Notes: generated by a model from the sequence alone, not told the origin. A DNA stretch of 64,000 bases from Spongospora subterranea f. sp. subterranea (GCA_049724395.1 JAUGWO010000212.1:1-64000); one strand, 5' to 3'. Shown: positions 11,370 through 23,949, counted from the stretch's first letter. Translations and numbers: made by a program.

Positions 11370-11519
11370 CCCGCGGGGAGAGACTGGAATCTCTCCCCGC
11401 GGGGGAGAAAACACCGACTCTCCCCAAACTGACACACGTGTCACTCACGCACTAATACCACTAGGGTCTGTCGGTAGAGTGTCTGTCGGTAGAGTGTCTG
11501 TCGGTAAGGACTACAGGCC
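11370..11519 (+). repeat. GC-rich hairpin and 15-bp repeats in the 5' flank of ankyrin copy B
   Basis: CCCGCGGGGAGAG (11370-11382) and its exact reverse complement (11391-11403) flank an 8-nt loop. At about 11466-11511, GTCTGTCGGTAGAGT is repeated two and a half times, followed by the short flank that leads into the gene. A degraded version of the whole module (AGAGACTGGAAT, then TGTCGGTAGAGTGTCTGTC) precedes copy C at about 17915-18020. It is absent before copy A, where the hAT end sits instead. A promoter role is possible but unproven. Confidence 0.7.
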
Positions 11520-14500
11520 ACTTTACCCCTTTTGGGATCGTGATGTCACGCTATCGCCAGGTCAAGGACTACAGTACTCCGTACGGAATTGCGGGTCCGC
11601 TATCGTCAACAGTATGATTGTCATTCTTTGTTATACTGATGATGCCGATGGTATTAAATCCGATAATATTGATTCTTGGTGCCGGATTCCTCTTTCAACC
11701 ATTGAATGGGTCCCCTGACCTTATTGCGGCAATTAAAAAAGGGTCGCTATATTCTATTGATGTTGGACAATACTGTACTGAGGGACTAATTGGATGATTT
11801 AGAGATAAATCCGCTGAGAAATTGGCCACGACATTTGACCCGAGTACAGTTGCTCTCTGTTTTGAAAGTGGCACTGGGTGGAATGAGTATCGGGACACAG
11901 AAACCATCAGGTACAAGTTCACCGTTCTTGAATTAGCACTTCTCTACTGCCGGTAATTTCGACTTGACAATGGATTCTATATCTTCCTTGATGTCAACTC
12001 AATAGAAAAAATGTTGCCATTATTCTGATAAAGAGAGGGGCCGATATATCCACACAGGGTGAATTCGGGAATACTCCATTGCACATCGCCGCTGGTCATG
12101 GCCTGTAATATATTCCATATGATATGTCATTACCCCTTATCTGACACCTTAATAGAGATACCGTCGTCACAGGGAGCTCTTGGAAAATATCAAAGTGACA
12201 AATCCACAAGCTATTGACCTCTCAAACCTTTCTGGTAAAACTCCACTCCATTTTGCAGCGGACTATAATCGGTTGGTCGTTGAGAGTGTTTAAGGGTGAT
12301 CTGCTGTCAATATTTACTATTGATTGTTCAGGGAAGATGTGATCAAGGCTCTGTTGATTGGAGGAGCCAATCCAAATATCGCTGATAGTTTCGGCAATAC
12401 ACCACTGCACCTCGCGATACAACGAAACCTGTAAAGTGCTATAATCTGCGGAAATTGCAATTCATCTGATTGAGCTCTCACAGAAGTGGACAGATCATTA
12501 TTGATATAATCGAGGCGATGAAGGCAAAGGCTGTCGATGATCTGGGCCATAATGAGATGACGAATCCCTCTGAGTATTCAAGTGGGCATGATGGCTTGTA
12601 TATTCTTAATAGGTGTGTTGAAATCATCAAAGTCGTTGACCTCATCGCACAGGGACCCAAATGCAATCGGTGAAGCGATATCAGAAGTAATGAACCTCAG
12701 GAACAATTTGGGATGCACTGCTTTCTGGATGGCAGTTCGTCATCAGCGGTTGGTCAATTTACTATCCTGTTCTAATCACCCACATCAATGATGTGTGTCT
12801 GTGTATCTCCAGTTGTGATATCGCCAACATTCTTTTTAAAAATGGTGCCGATCCCAATAAATCGGATGACTGTGGGGACTCACCATTTCACACTTCTTTG
12901 CCAACTGACATGTATATCGCCCAAATCTCACAAAATTTTCAAAGTTTTACTAATGTGCTGACAGGACAGACGAAATGATCATTTTGATGATTAAAAATAT
13001 TGATGTCAACCACGTGGACGGCAGTGGCTGGAATCTGCTCCGATATGCATTTAAAGACAAACGGTTGGTCGTAATTAGTGCTGGATATTGATCAGCGCCT
13101 CAATCAAACTGATATTTTAGGGAAGTTTTGATCAAACATCTGTTGGAGAGATTCGCCACTACTATCATTTCTGATCGTGATGGGAATACTGCACTTCACC
13201 TGGCAATAATGTTTGAACTGTATTATGGACAATTCAAATTGTTGACTTATCAAAATAGCTTATTACAATTTCTACAGAAGTGATCAGATCTTCATTGATA
13301 TAATTAAAGCGGCGAGTCCAAAACCAATCCACCTTGTGCTCCAGAATAAGATGACATCACGATTCTTTAGGGATTTAAGTGACAAACTGCATGAGAACCT
13401 GTATGTTGGTCAGATATCGGTCGGGCACATGAAAGGTCCTGATCTGATCTCACAGACTCAGAGATGTCGTCAGGAATATACTCGCTCTCTCGTGCGACGC
13501 TATAATCAATTTGAAGAGACATGATGGCCAAACTGCTTTCTGTTTGGCAGTTTATAATAATCGGTTGGTCAAATCCTCTGTCTGGCTCTGATCAGCGAGG
13601 TCAATACTAAGGTCTCGTATCCCCAGTGTTGATATCGCCCAAATTCTGTTGGAGAACGGTGCCGATCCCACAATAGCGGATCTGATAGGGAAAACACCAT
13701 TGCACACTCTTCTATTGACCCTGTGAGTTAAACAGATCTCACCAAACACTTCAACAGTTACTGATTTTTTCACAGATCAGACGATTCTATTCTGTCAATG
13801 ATAAAAAAATTGATATCAACCACCTGTACAATGATGGGTCCACCATTTTCCATTGTGTTATTAAGTGTGAACGGTTGGTCAATTGATATTGTGTGGACAC
13901 TGATCGGTCCCTCAATAACACTGATTGATTAGGGAAGTTTTGGTTATGAAATTGTTGAAGAGAGGCGCCAACCCCATTATTGCTAATGCTGATGGGAACA
14001 CAGCACTGCACCTGGCGATACTTCATAATCTGTACACTCCTTTTATCTTGTTATATTTACCAAAGATCTCATGTCAAATCTCATAGAAGTTCAGAGACCA
14101 TTATATCTATATTTGAGGAGGCGACGCCAAGACCGGCCGATATTGTGGGTCAAAACGGGATGAGGGATCCCTCAGTGTATTTGAATTGGAAGTTATCTGA
14201 TGCACCCCTGTATATTGTTAATGGGTGTCGATATCATTGAAGTCGCTGATCTGATATCACAGGGACCCAAATGTCAACCGTCAGTCCACGTCAGAAATAA
14301 TCAATTTCAGAAACAAATTTGTCAAACTGCTCTGTTTCTGGCGTTTACTCGTGATCGGTTGGTTGAAATTACAGTCTGGTTCTGATCACATCTTCAATAA
14401 TGTGTTTTTGTATCTCCAGTTTTGATATTGTCCAGATTCTTCTGGAGAGAGGTGCCGATCCCAATATAGCGGATATTAATGGGCACACAGTATTGCACAC

Positions 14501-14830
14501 CATATTCCAACTGACCTGTATATCGCCCAAATACCATCATAATTGAAATACCTACTGATGTACCAACAGGACAGACGAAATCATCATATCCTGATTGACA
14601 AGATGATGTCAACCACGTGGGCAATAAAACACTTCTTCATAGGGCTATTGAGTGTCGTCGGTTAAACCTTAGTTCACATTTCCCTGATCGGCCTTTCAAT
14701 GAAACTGATGATATAGAGAAGTTGTGGTGAAGTATCTGTTGAAGAGACTGATCCCCTTATCCCCGATCTCAATGGAAATACAGCACTGCACCTGGCGATA
14801 CATCATAACCTGTATAACTGTTATACTGTG
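11520..14830 (+). CDS. Multi-exon ankyrin-repeat gene, copy B
   Basis: Nearly identical to copy A over about 2.7 kb, with the same exon-intron layout: one-repeat exons of about 99-120 nt, introns of about 50 nt with GT...AG, and exon ends on the closing Leu codon. B lacks the extra base seen in A near 4950, so the exon ending SLPTDM joins TDEMIILM in frame through a canonical intron. It also carries extra ankyrin exons at about 14400-14830 (ILLERGADPNIAD, then NTALHLAIHHNL) that copy A lacks, so it may be the most complete copy. The function is probably protein binding; no partner domain was found. Confidence 0.72.
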
Positions 14831-14949
14831 TATATTGTCAAAATATCTGATTGACATCTCACAGAAGTAAGCAGATTTTAATTGAGGCAATTGCCGTTCC
14901 TCTTTGTGAAACAGGATGAGATGAAGGAACGGGACTTGTCGCTGGATCC

Positions 14950-15832
14950 TTGATCCCTATTGGCCTGTCAGTTGTCATATCCAAAACGTCAAAGCACTGC
15001 TGTTTTCATCAAAAACACAATTAATCCCATTCGCCTAAAACCCATTGCAAAAGTTCAAATCAAAACATTGCTCCAGGAGGTGACCGATCCGGACATCACT
15101 TCTCATTTAAAGCAGATCCTAAAAGCCACATCCGTGTCTGGAGGAGTTGATATTGATCGACCACAAGTCTTAATGACATGGGACCAAAAGACCCTCAACA
15201 TCGCATTATCGCTCTTTCTCCAGGATGGATGAACTTCCAATAGACCTTGGGATCGACTGATTTGTTCGCTGACGGGAAAAGTGAATTCAAAAAGAAAATC
15301 GAATATCTGATCAACGGCATTCGACCGATTATAGTTTGAAAATCATAATCGAACACGCAGTCGAGTTTGCTTCTGATTCAAAAGCTGCTTGAAAAGACGA
15401 AGCTGCTTTCTACAAATTAGTTCTTTCCAAGGCGAAATTCATCTCAACCAAGTACAGTACATCTGGAAAACAGTTTCAAAACCCGCTACCTCTTTCGCTG
15501 GGCGAACCACTAAAGGAGGACGTCTTATACGTGAAAACAGTCTTGGAAATGTTTTTGCCACGTCCACCCCCTATAAACGGTTGTTTAATATGCAATGGAG
15601 CACATTAAGTACAAGTTTGTGACACAGTTTGATCTTCGATCTTTCACAACGTCGCACCCGAAACTTTCTCTCTAATAACTCTTCCAGATTACGCCAAAGA
15701 TGACAAGAACGTCCTGTTATACCGCATTTTAAGGGTCTGTTCCGACACATTCTGAACAAGACCCAAATTTTCTATTGAACTCGAACCTATCGTGTCATAG
15801 TATCAACAGGAATTCCACATTGGGTCGACACA
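14950..15832 (+). mobile_element. gag fragment of the gypsy family, after ankyrin copy B
   Basis: Matches the gag fossil after copy A (ILKATSVSGGVDIDRPQ, then the zinc-knuckle region), with no pol behind it. It ends abruptly at 15832, where sequence identical to that next to copy D begins. A broken fragment with several breaks. Confidence 0.8.
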
Positions 15833-16360
15833 TCTGACACTGCGGTTTTGATACGATGCGGATCTCATCTATCATGTTTAACTTCTCAGGATCCTTTTGC
15901 TGGAAAGAGTAGCGATGGGGTTTGTTGACTCCGCGAATTCCTTTGATCCGAACAAGTGATCCTCTTTTTGAATTAGTGTTTTTATGGGATACTAAAATGC
16001 AGCTGATGTCTTGCTTTGTTTGTCGCAACCTGTGCATTTGCAGTTCTCGCTCAAACTAAATGCGGAACTTGATCGGTAATGTTATTTTTTCCTGTTGCTT
16101 TTGATCGCATCATGGTGGTCTCAAAAACTTGTGCATCGTTTGCCTGTCAGAAATCAGATAGAAGCTACAATACCGGTTTTTCAAACAACTGCCACGAAAT
16201 TATTTTCATTTTCCTGACAGTACAGAAGGATTAGTGGACGATGTCAATGGCAGAGATGACTTTAAACATCCTCTGGAGGGAATATCGGCTTTGAGGGTTG
16301 CGAACTCTTCATCGTGGATCACTTGGGCAGCGCGTACATTGTTGTTCAAGGGTCCTTATA
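15833..16360 (-). other. Block shared with 50.4-51.0 kb: unknown coding-like sequence
   Basis: The minus strand at 15833-16037 and the plus strand at 50710-51000 encode near-identical peptides (IDEIRIVSKPQCQMCRPN here). The flanking segment at 16234-16360 matches 50411-50560 (DDVNGRDDFKHP). In the 50.7 kb copy the open stretch is 96 residues. I do not recognise it. The basic, Gln/Asn-rich character and CQMC are compatible with a transposon DNA-binding protein, which is inference only. Confidence 0.4.
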
Positions 16361-17068
16361 TTTTGGTGTGTTCTGTACACACCAAACACACACCAAAATC
16401 AGGAACACACACACCAACACACCAAGCTTTCGCATGGGTGATAATCATCGGATTACCGCTTCTCCAAGTCGCCGCCAGATTTACTTTATGAAATCGCATC
16501 ACAACGTACGAAAAAAAAATGGTCCAATGCAGTTCAATTAACTTAACGAATATATGTCTCTCCAAGGCCTTAACCAACGACGAGAGGAAAGAAGTAGATT
16601 TTCCTTTGTGGCTGTGGCGTTCACATTGACGAATTTGAGAATTATTTTTATTTATTAGGGATCGGGTCTCACATTTCCGGCTCATTTTGCAACAAACCAG
16701 CTACCTCTTTCGGCTCATCCTGGGTTAAAGCGTTGGAGAGGCATATTTCCGTCAAATGAACTGAACTGCATTGGGACGAGCTCTTTGCGGCGTTGGTAAT
16801 GCGGTTGGCAACAAGTCTTTTTTGACCTCGGGTGAACCTGGTATTGCAAGCGACGCACGAAGGTGTAATTCCTTTTGCCAAAATGCTGTGAATGGAAAGT
16901 CCTTTGGGACATAGATGTCGGCTCCGTTTTAATGTCCAGTCTCTATTATTCTTGAATACTCGATGCGCTATTGTCTTTTACAATATCAGGCTTTTTGACC
17001 GGAAGAGCCATGTCATTCGTGCAGGAGATTAGATCTGCATAGCATCATCTGGTTAGGTAATAATCTGG
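16361..17068. other. Low-complexity CA/GT tract and weak zinc-finger-like ORF
   Basis: A CA-rich stretch lies at about 16375-16425. On the minus strand, 16669-16881 encodes 70 residues with CVACNTRFTRGQKR and later cysteines, resembling part of a zinc-binding domain. It is too short and isolated to name. Nothing else is visible. Confidence 0.3.
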
Positions 17069-17912
17069 ATGGGTCAACATCATCGTCGTCTGACATCAAG
17101 GTTTTTTTCAGAACCTTCATGGTGTTGTCAGACTCAGTATCACCAGTGTCGTGTTGAGACGTTCTTCAACAGTGATAAATATGTGATTGCATGTTGGAAA
17201 GCCATTGTCATGAATCAACGGTGTTATGTAAAAATACCATTATTTGATCTTCCCGAAGAATTACAATTAGTGCAAGACGATCATCAACAAGCCGACGATG
17301 AAGAACTATTTCATTCGATTGATGCATCTATCGAAATATTGAATGGCATGATTTCTGTGCGAAACTCAAGAATTGTGGAACAGGGCAAAGGTTGAACAAG
17401 TTCCAGAATATCCAATATATGTGTGTCCTAAGATACCTGCAGGCTGTAAAGGCAAATCGTAGATCCAAGATGAGATCATCATTGGAGGTCACCAAAATGT
17501 TCTTTGGGACTGATCAGGGCTGTGATTACCGCAGTCGAAGGTTTCGACAATGGGCTCTGCAATTTCTACAGTTTAAAACAATCAGCGTTTCTTTGCAAGG
17601 CAAACATGTCAAAACAAGATCGTTGATTGAAGACCCAGATGCTGCAAGTGCATGCTTAACGCATGTGAGGTCTCAGAGAATCGAACTTGTAGATGGGAAC
17701 TCTTTTGCTAAATGGGTTTCCGACAATCTTCATAAGATTGACATGCTAGGCTTTACGAATCCAACTGTTATTACAGAAGGAACTGCCAGAAGATGGCTTC
17801 ATCGACTAGGCTTCAGTAGCGTACAATATAAGAAGGGGACATATACTGATGGTCATGAACGTTCTGATCTTGTAGAGTATCGGAAAAGGTACGGTAACAA
17901 CAAGGGTTTTGA
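17069..17912 (+). pseudogene. N-terminal fragment of a DDE-superfamily transposase
   Basis: Two overlapping frames (17069-17395 and 17392-17949) carry a helix-turn-helix-like part and then the conserved segment TARRWLHRLGFSSVQYKKGT followed by DGHER and VEYR. That segment marks a DDE endonuclease family common in fungi and cnidarians, as I recall it. The catalytic DDE part, which should follow, is missing: at about 17912 the sequence switches to the hairpin module that precedes ankyrin copy C. The truncation therefore coincides with the duplication boundary. A frame change at about 17393 also breaks it. Confidence 0.6.
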
Positions 17913-18019
17913 GTGGAGAGACTGGAATATCTCCTCGCGGCCGAACTGACACACGCAATAAATGACCTTCGATATACGTGTCACTCACGTCCTCTGTCGG
18001 TAGAGTGTCTGTCGGTATG

Positions 18020-21000
18020 GACTACAGGCCTCTTTACCCCTTTCGGGATTGTGGGGTCAAAGCTATCACAAGGTCACAAATTACCCCGTACGGGATTGTG
18101 GGGTCCGCTATCGCCAACCATAATTTCAGTGTGATTTGTCAGTCTTTAAAGTTCTTCGTGATACTGATGATGCCGATGGTATTAAATCCGATAATATTGA
18201 TTCTTGGTGCCGGATTCCTCTTTCAACCATTGAATGGGTCCCCTGCCCTTATTGCGGCAATTAAAAACGGGTCGCTATATTCTATTGATGTTGGACAATA
18301 CTGTACTGAAGGACTAATTGGATGATTTAGAGATAAATCCGCTGAGAAATTGGCCGCGACATTTGACCCACGTGCAGTTCCTCTCTATTATTCTGAATGT
18401 GGCACTGGTCGGAATCATTATTGGAACATGGAATCCAACATTTACAGAGTTACCGTTCTTGATTTAGCACTTCTCTACTGCGGGTAAGTTCGACTTGACA
18501 ATGGATTTTGTATCCCCCTTGATGTCAATTCAATAGACGAAAAGTTGCCATTATTCTGATAAATCGAGGGGCCGACATATGCACACAGGGCGAATTCGAG
18601 AATACTCCTTTGCACATCGCCGCTGGTCGGGGCCTGTAATATAGTCCATATGATATGTCATTACCCCTTATCTGACACCTCAATAGAGATACCGTCGTCA
18701 GGGAGCTCGTGACAAATATCAAAATGACAAAACCACAAGCTATTGACCTCAAAAACAAGGATGGTAAAACTCCACTCCATTTTGCAGCGGACTATTATCG
18801 GTTGGTCGTAGAGAGTGTTTAAGGGTGATCTGCTGTCAATATTTACTACTGATTGTTCAGGGAAGATGTGATCAAGACTCTGTTGGTTGGAGGAGCCAAT
18901 CCAAATATCGTTGATAATTTCGGCAATACACCACTGCACCTCGCGATACAACAAAACCTGTAAAGTGCTATAATCTGTGGAAATTGCAACTCATCGGATT
19001 GAAATCTCACAGAAGTGGACAGATCATTATTGATATAATTGAGGCGATGACGGCAAAGGCTGTCGATGATCTGGGCCATAATGAGATGACGAATCCCTCT
19101 GGGCGTTCAAGTGGAACAATGGACCTGTATATTCTCAATAGATATGGTTGAAATGATGGAAGTCGCTGATCTGATTTAACAGGGACCGAAATGCCATCAG
19201 TGAAGCAAGCATCGAAGAAGCGAGGTCAAAAATAATGAACCTCAAGAACAGTTTGGGGTGGACTCCTTTCTTATATGCAGTTTATCATCGTCGGTTGGTC
19301 AATTTACTGTCGGGGTCCGGGTAGCGCCTTCAATAATGAGTTTCAGTGAGGAGATCTGCCGAATTCTGTTGAAACGCGGTGCCGATCCCACAATAACAGA
19401 TATTGATGACAATACCGCACTGCACCTCGCGGCAAAACAAAACCTGTAAAGTGCTATAATCTGTGGAAATTGCAATTCATCTGATTGAGATCTCACAGAA
19501 GTGGACAGATCATTATTGATATAATCGAGGCGATGAAGGCAAAGGCTGTCGATGATCTGGGCCATAATGAGATTACGAATCCCTCTGAGTATTCAAGTGG
19601 AACAATGGTTCATGATGACCTGTATATTCTTAATAGGTGTGTTGAAATCATAAGAGTCGTTGACCTGATCGCACAGGGACCCAAATACAATCGGTGAAGC
19701 GACGTCAGGAATAATGAACCTCAGGAACCTTAAGGGACGCACTGCTTTCTGGATGGCAGTTCGTCATCAGCGGTTGGCCAAATTTACTATCCTGTTCTAA
19801 TCACCCACATCAATGATGTGTGTCTGTGTATCTCCAGTGGTAATTTAGCCAACATTTCTTTTTAAAAATGGTGCCGATCCCGCTAAATCGGATAACTGTG
19901 GGGAATCACCATTTCACTATAGTTTGCCAACTCACATGTATATCGCCCAAATCTCACAAAATATTCAAATTTTTTCTAATGTGCTGACAGGACAGACGAA
20001 ATGATCATTTTGATGATCAAAAATATTGATGTCAACCACGTGGACAGGCGTGGAAACACTCTGCTCCGATATGCATTTGAAGGCAAACGGCTGGTCGTAT
20101 TTAGTGCTGGAATTGATCAGCGCCTCAATCAAACTGTTCATTTAGGGAAGTTTTATTCAAACATCTGCTGAAGAGAGGCGCCATTACTATCGTTCGTGAT
20201 CGTTATGGGAATACTGCACTTCACATGGCAATAGAGTTTAAACTGTATTATGGACAATTCAAATTGTTGACTTATCAAAATAGCTTATTACAATTTCTAC
20301 AGAAGTGATCAGATCTTCATTGATATAATTAAAGCGGCGAGTCCAAAACCAATCCACCTTGTGCTCCAGAATAAGATGACATCACGATTCTTTAGGGATT
20401 TAAGTGACAAACTGCATGAGAACCTGTATGTTGGTCAGATATCGGTCGGGCACATGAAAGGTCCTGATCTGATCTCACAGACCCAGAGATGTCGTCAGGA
20501 ATATACTCGCTCTCTCGTGCGACGCTATAATCAATTTGAAGAGACATGATGGCCAAACTGCTTTCTGTTTGGCAGTTCATAATAATCGGTTGGTCAATCC
20601 TCTGTCTGGCTCTAATGAGCGAGTTCAATACTAAGGTCTCGTATCCCCAGTGTTGATATCGCCCAAATTCTGTTGGAGAACGGTGCCGATCCCACAATAG
20701 CGGATTATAGTGGGAATACACCAATAGACAGTGTTCTATTCGACCTGTGAGTTAAACAGATCTCACACACTTCAACAGTTACTGATGTTCTCACAGATCA
20801 GACGATTCTATTTTGTCGATGATACGAAATATTGATATCAACCACCTGTACAATGATGGGTCCACTATGTTCCATTGTGTTATTAAGTGTGAACGGTTGG
20901 TCAATTGATATTGTGAGGACACTGATCGGTACCTCATTAACACTGATGGATTAGGGAAGTTTTGGTTCTGAAATTGTTGAAGAGAGGCGCCAACCCCAGT

Positions 21001-21560
21001 ATTGCTAATGCTGATGGGAACACAGCAGTTCACCTGGCGATACTTCATAATCTGTACACTCCTTTTATCATGTTATATTTACCAAAGATCTCATGTCAAA
21101 TCTCATAGGAGTTCAGAGACCATTATATCTATACTGGAGGAGGCGACGCCAAGAACGGCCGATATTGTGTGTCAAAACGGGATGAGGGATCCCTCAGTGT
21201 ATTTGAATTGGAAGTTATCTGATGCACCCCTGTATATTGTTAATGGGTGTCGATATCATTAAAGTCGCTGATCTGATATCACAGGGACCCAAATGTCAAC
21301 CGTCAGTCCACGTCAGAAATAATCAATTTCAGAAACGACTTATGTCAAACTGCTCTGTTTCTGGCGTTTTCTCATGATCGGTTGGTTGAAATTACAGTCC
21401 GGTTCTGATCACATCTTTAATAGTGAGTTTTTGTATTTCCAGTTTGGATATTGCCCAGATTCTTATGGATCGAGGTGCCGATCCCAATATACCAGATATT
21501 GATGGGAACTATTGGGCACCCGAAACCGCACCTGGCGATACATCATAACCTGTAGACTGT
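18020..21560 (+). CDS. Multi-exon ankyrin-repeat gene, copy C
   Basis: Same architecture as copies A and B but more diverged. The first exon reads FFVILMMPMVLNPI and then NGSPALIAAIKNGSL; the second carries DKSAEKLAATFDP. C contains an additional block at about 18990-19470, including ILLKRGADPTITDIDDNTAL, that repeats the DIIEAM exon and is missing from A and B but present in D. The rest follows A and B to the LLKRGANPSIA exon. One of its internal junctions (about 19310) carries a stop where copy D reads through, so C is probably partly decayed. Protein-binding role by family. Confidence 0.68.
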
Positions 21561-22003
21561 GTACAGCCCTCTCTGCTCTCATTCCTCTAACGTCCATTAT
21601 TCAATAAATCGTTCTTACAATTTCAAAACCTTATTTACACATTTTCACCTCTACCACCGGCTTTACTTTCTAAACTCATTTCAAACCGGTTCAACTGGTA
21701 AACAACCTCTTGGTATCTTTCTCTTTTTACTGACTTTTGAGGCGAATTCCAGGAGGTGACCGATCCGGACATCACTACTCATTTAAAGCAGATCCTAAAA
21801 GCCACATCCGTGTCTGGAGGAGTTGATATTGATCGACCACAAGTCTTAATGACATGGGACCAAAAGATCCTCAACATCGCATTATCGCTCTTTTCTCCAG
21901 GATGGATGAACTTCTAATAGACCTTGGGATCGCCGATTTGTTCGCTGACGAGAAGGAATCAAAAAGAATATCAAATATCTGATCAACGGCATTCGACCGA
22001 ATA
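21561..22003 (+). mobile_element. Truncated gypsy-family fossil (leader plus gag piece) after copy C
   Basis: The leader found after copy A (from about 6591) recurs here. It is followed directly by the gag part with VTDPDITTHLKQILKATSV; the intervening stretch is missing. It ends at the hairpin at 22006. A broken, internally deleted relic. Confidence 0.75.
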
Positions 22004-22005
22004 GT

Positions 22006-22072
22006 TCATCATGACCCATTACCTAGTAGGGTATTTCCTCAATTTACACTACTAGGTAATGCGTCATTATGA
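22006..22072. repeat. Short hairpin (24-nt arms, 19-nt loop)
   Basis: TCATCATGACCCATTACCTAG... at 22006-22029 pairs with 22049-22072 with two mismatches. The size suggests a minimal MITE or the fused ends of a DNA transposon. It marks the boundary between the gypsy relic and the MULE fragment. Confidence 0.85.
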
Positions 22073-22131
22073 ATGCCAATGCCAATCCGTTGGAGAGCCT
22101 GATAATCCATGTTTCTTGAGCTCGACTACAT

Positions 22132-23035
22132 ATGGTGGAGGATCCAACAGATGTCAATGTATCAGAGATGGTTTCTGCTCTCAAACGCGGACACCTTTCG
22201 GAAGATCTGGTTCCGACAAGTCGCCCCAGGCAACAACAACTGTTTAACACTTGTGAAGATGCCACTTCACCTGGACTATCACGTCTACTGGAGTCGTTGC
22301 CTCTACCAGATGATAACAGAATGACCCAGATTCCTTGATTACTCGCCGTTGACGATTTGCATTCCATTTAGATCACAACTCATCGTGTTCATTTGATGGA
22401 AGCAATAACTCAGCCATTCGAAATATTACTGCTGTCGAAAACAAGGCTTCAGAGGGACCCAAACTCATAATTTCTTCCCATGGATCCAGTGTTGTTCATG
22501 TCAAATCAGATTCGTATTATCCGAATGGTGCTGTCACCTACGTATCCCAAATTGTTGAAGGTTTTACTGCAAAGGATGCCGCTGTTGTTGGTTGGGCAAT
22601 GATTGTGTGTGGGCACAACACCTTTAAGTCTGGTATTACTGTTCAAAACAAGAAGTCCCTGCGTGTGTATTTGTGTCCAATCGCTGGGTGTCCACACACT
22701 GAATGACCACGTATTCCCAGTATTCGATTCAAAGTTGCTGCTCCTCGTCTACTCGTCCTATCCATGTCCTCATCATGACCGTGAATTGCAGCACATTGAG
22801 TGTAAAGCCCTTTTGAAAATCCACAGTTCACGACAGAGTGGGACATTATTGCACAAAGGGGTTCACAATCATCTGAGACCTCATCCAATCCGCGCCGATC
22901 AAGACAGTCGAAAAAAACTCGCGACAATCATTTGCGCCGCGCCTGAGTTAAAACCCAAACAGTTATTATTGGAGACCGTTGCTTTTGATAATCTTGATCG
23001 ACTTGCTCACGACCGTCGAAAAAATCTGTCTTAAA
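22132..23035 (+). pseudogene. MULE transposase, N-terminal zinc-binding part
   Basis: Protein-like segments in more than one frame read YYPNGAVTYVSQIVEGF, GWAMIVCGHNTF, then LQHIECKALLKIH, LLHKGVHNHLRPHPIR and APELKPKQLLLET, ending FDNLDRLAHDRRKNL. The cysteine/histidine spacing and GVHNH.RP are typical of the FLYWCH/WRKY-GCM1-like zinc region that precedes the DDE core of animal, fungal and oomycete MULEs. An upstream ORF (22132-22338, 68 residues) may be its first part. The catalytic core is absent; a core of the same superfamily occurs at 55.6 kb. Truncated. Confidence 0.65.
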
Positions 23036-23268
23036 GGGCTAACATCCTCCATCAGTTTGCTGGCTACATTTGAACAAAATATATCTCAAATCACTTATAA
23101 GGGAAGTTCCCTATGATTTGTTGATTCGACCATTTGACGTCTTGTCGGTGATGGGTGGATCATTCAGCTAAAGCAGCGGTCAAATGTATTTATGATAGGT
23201 ATCGCCAAGTCGAAATGCAATGTATATTCCTGGGGAATTTGAAATGGAACCGGGAGCTGCTGATCGAG

Positions 23269-23949
23269 TTAATAGATTGCCGACTCCTCCAGTTTTTTGA
23301 CCATGTCGAACGTGACTTTCTGAGGATACGCTTGGGCATCTGGCGCTGAACGGCTGGATTCGGCGCAGCTGGCAATGCGAATAACGCCTGACTCAGTATC
23401 AATGGTGAAATCCGAGTTGAGTTTAAGAAGATTCTCAACCGAATCTTCCTTCAAAAAGTCGCTGGCTTGCGCAATGCTAATCTTTGAGAACGTCCTGGCT
23501 AGGACTTGGGCGATATTGACACGAATACGGCTATTGAATTCCGGGCAATATTCATTGATCATCGACTGATATTGGGCGATCTGGGTCCACATCAAACCGT
23601 ACTTCGATGACTGAGCACTATCAGCAATCTGCTGAACTTGTCTGATTTCTGTGGCCTCGTACATGGACGGAGGAATGATCATCTCGCACGATAGGAACGC
23701 GGTCCCGGGGGCGGTGAGCTGCGACAATAATATTCGGAGAACGCACGGCTGAGAAGCGCGAGAGGGGTATATACGATAGAGGCGGAGGAGATATAGGCAT
23801 GGCGCCAAGGGAAGCGATGACCCAGAGGCAGACAATGACGTGATCTTTGATTCCAGGTCGGATATCAAGGATTCATCATAGACGAGAGCGCCTGACGCCA
23901 CCATGTTGGACAATAACAAACGGGTTGACGGACTTGCGGACTCCGCCAT
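23269..23949 (-). CDS. EIF3K: Eukaryotic translation initiation factor 3 subunit K
   Basis: eIF3k is a small PCI-domain subunit of the eIF3 complex, which loads mRNA onto the 40S ribosome in the cytoplasm. The frame gives 226 residues from ATG 23949 (family about 218-240). The pattern LYLLRLYRIYP, then LRILLSQL, EIRQVQQIADSAQSSKYGLM and, near the end, VTFDMVKKLEES follows eIF3k through its HEAT-like and winged-helix parts. The frame stays open upstream of the ATG, but only non-ATG codons occur there. No intron is needed. It is divergent from the MED20-like gene, with about 750 bp between the two starts. Confidence 0.8.
   Translation of the reverse strand: MAESASPSTRLLLSNMVASGALVYDESLISDLESKITSLSASGSSLPLAPCLYLLRLYRIYPSRASQPCVLRILLSQLTAPGTAFLSCEMIIPPSMYEATEIRQVQQIADSAQSSKYGLMWTQIAQYQSMINEYCPEFNSRIRVNIAQVLARTFSKISIAQASDFLKEDSVENLLKLNSDFTIDTESGVIRIASCAESSRSAPDAQAYPQKVTFDMVKKLEESAIY

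Noticed and set aside
22044-22367. 107-codon minus-strand ORF
   Set aside because: It is antisense to the better MULE-associated plus-strand ORF (22132-22338), and part of it lies in the hairpin.
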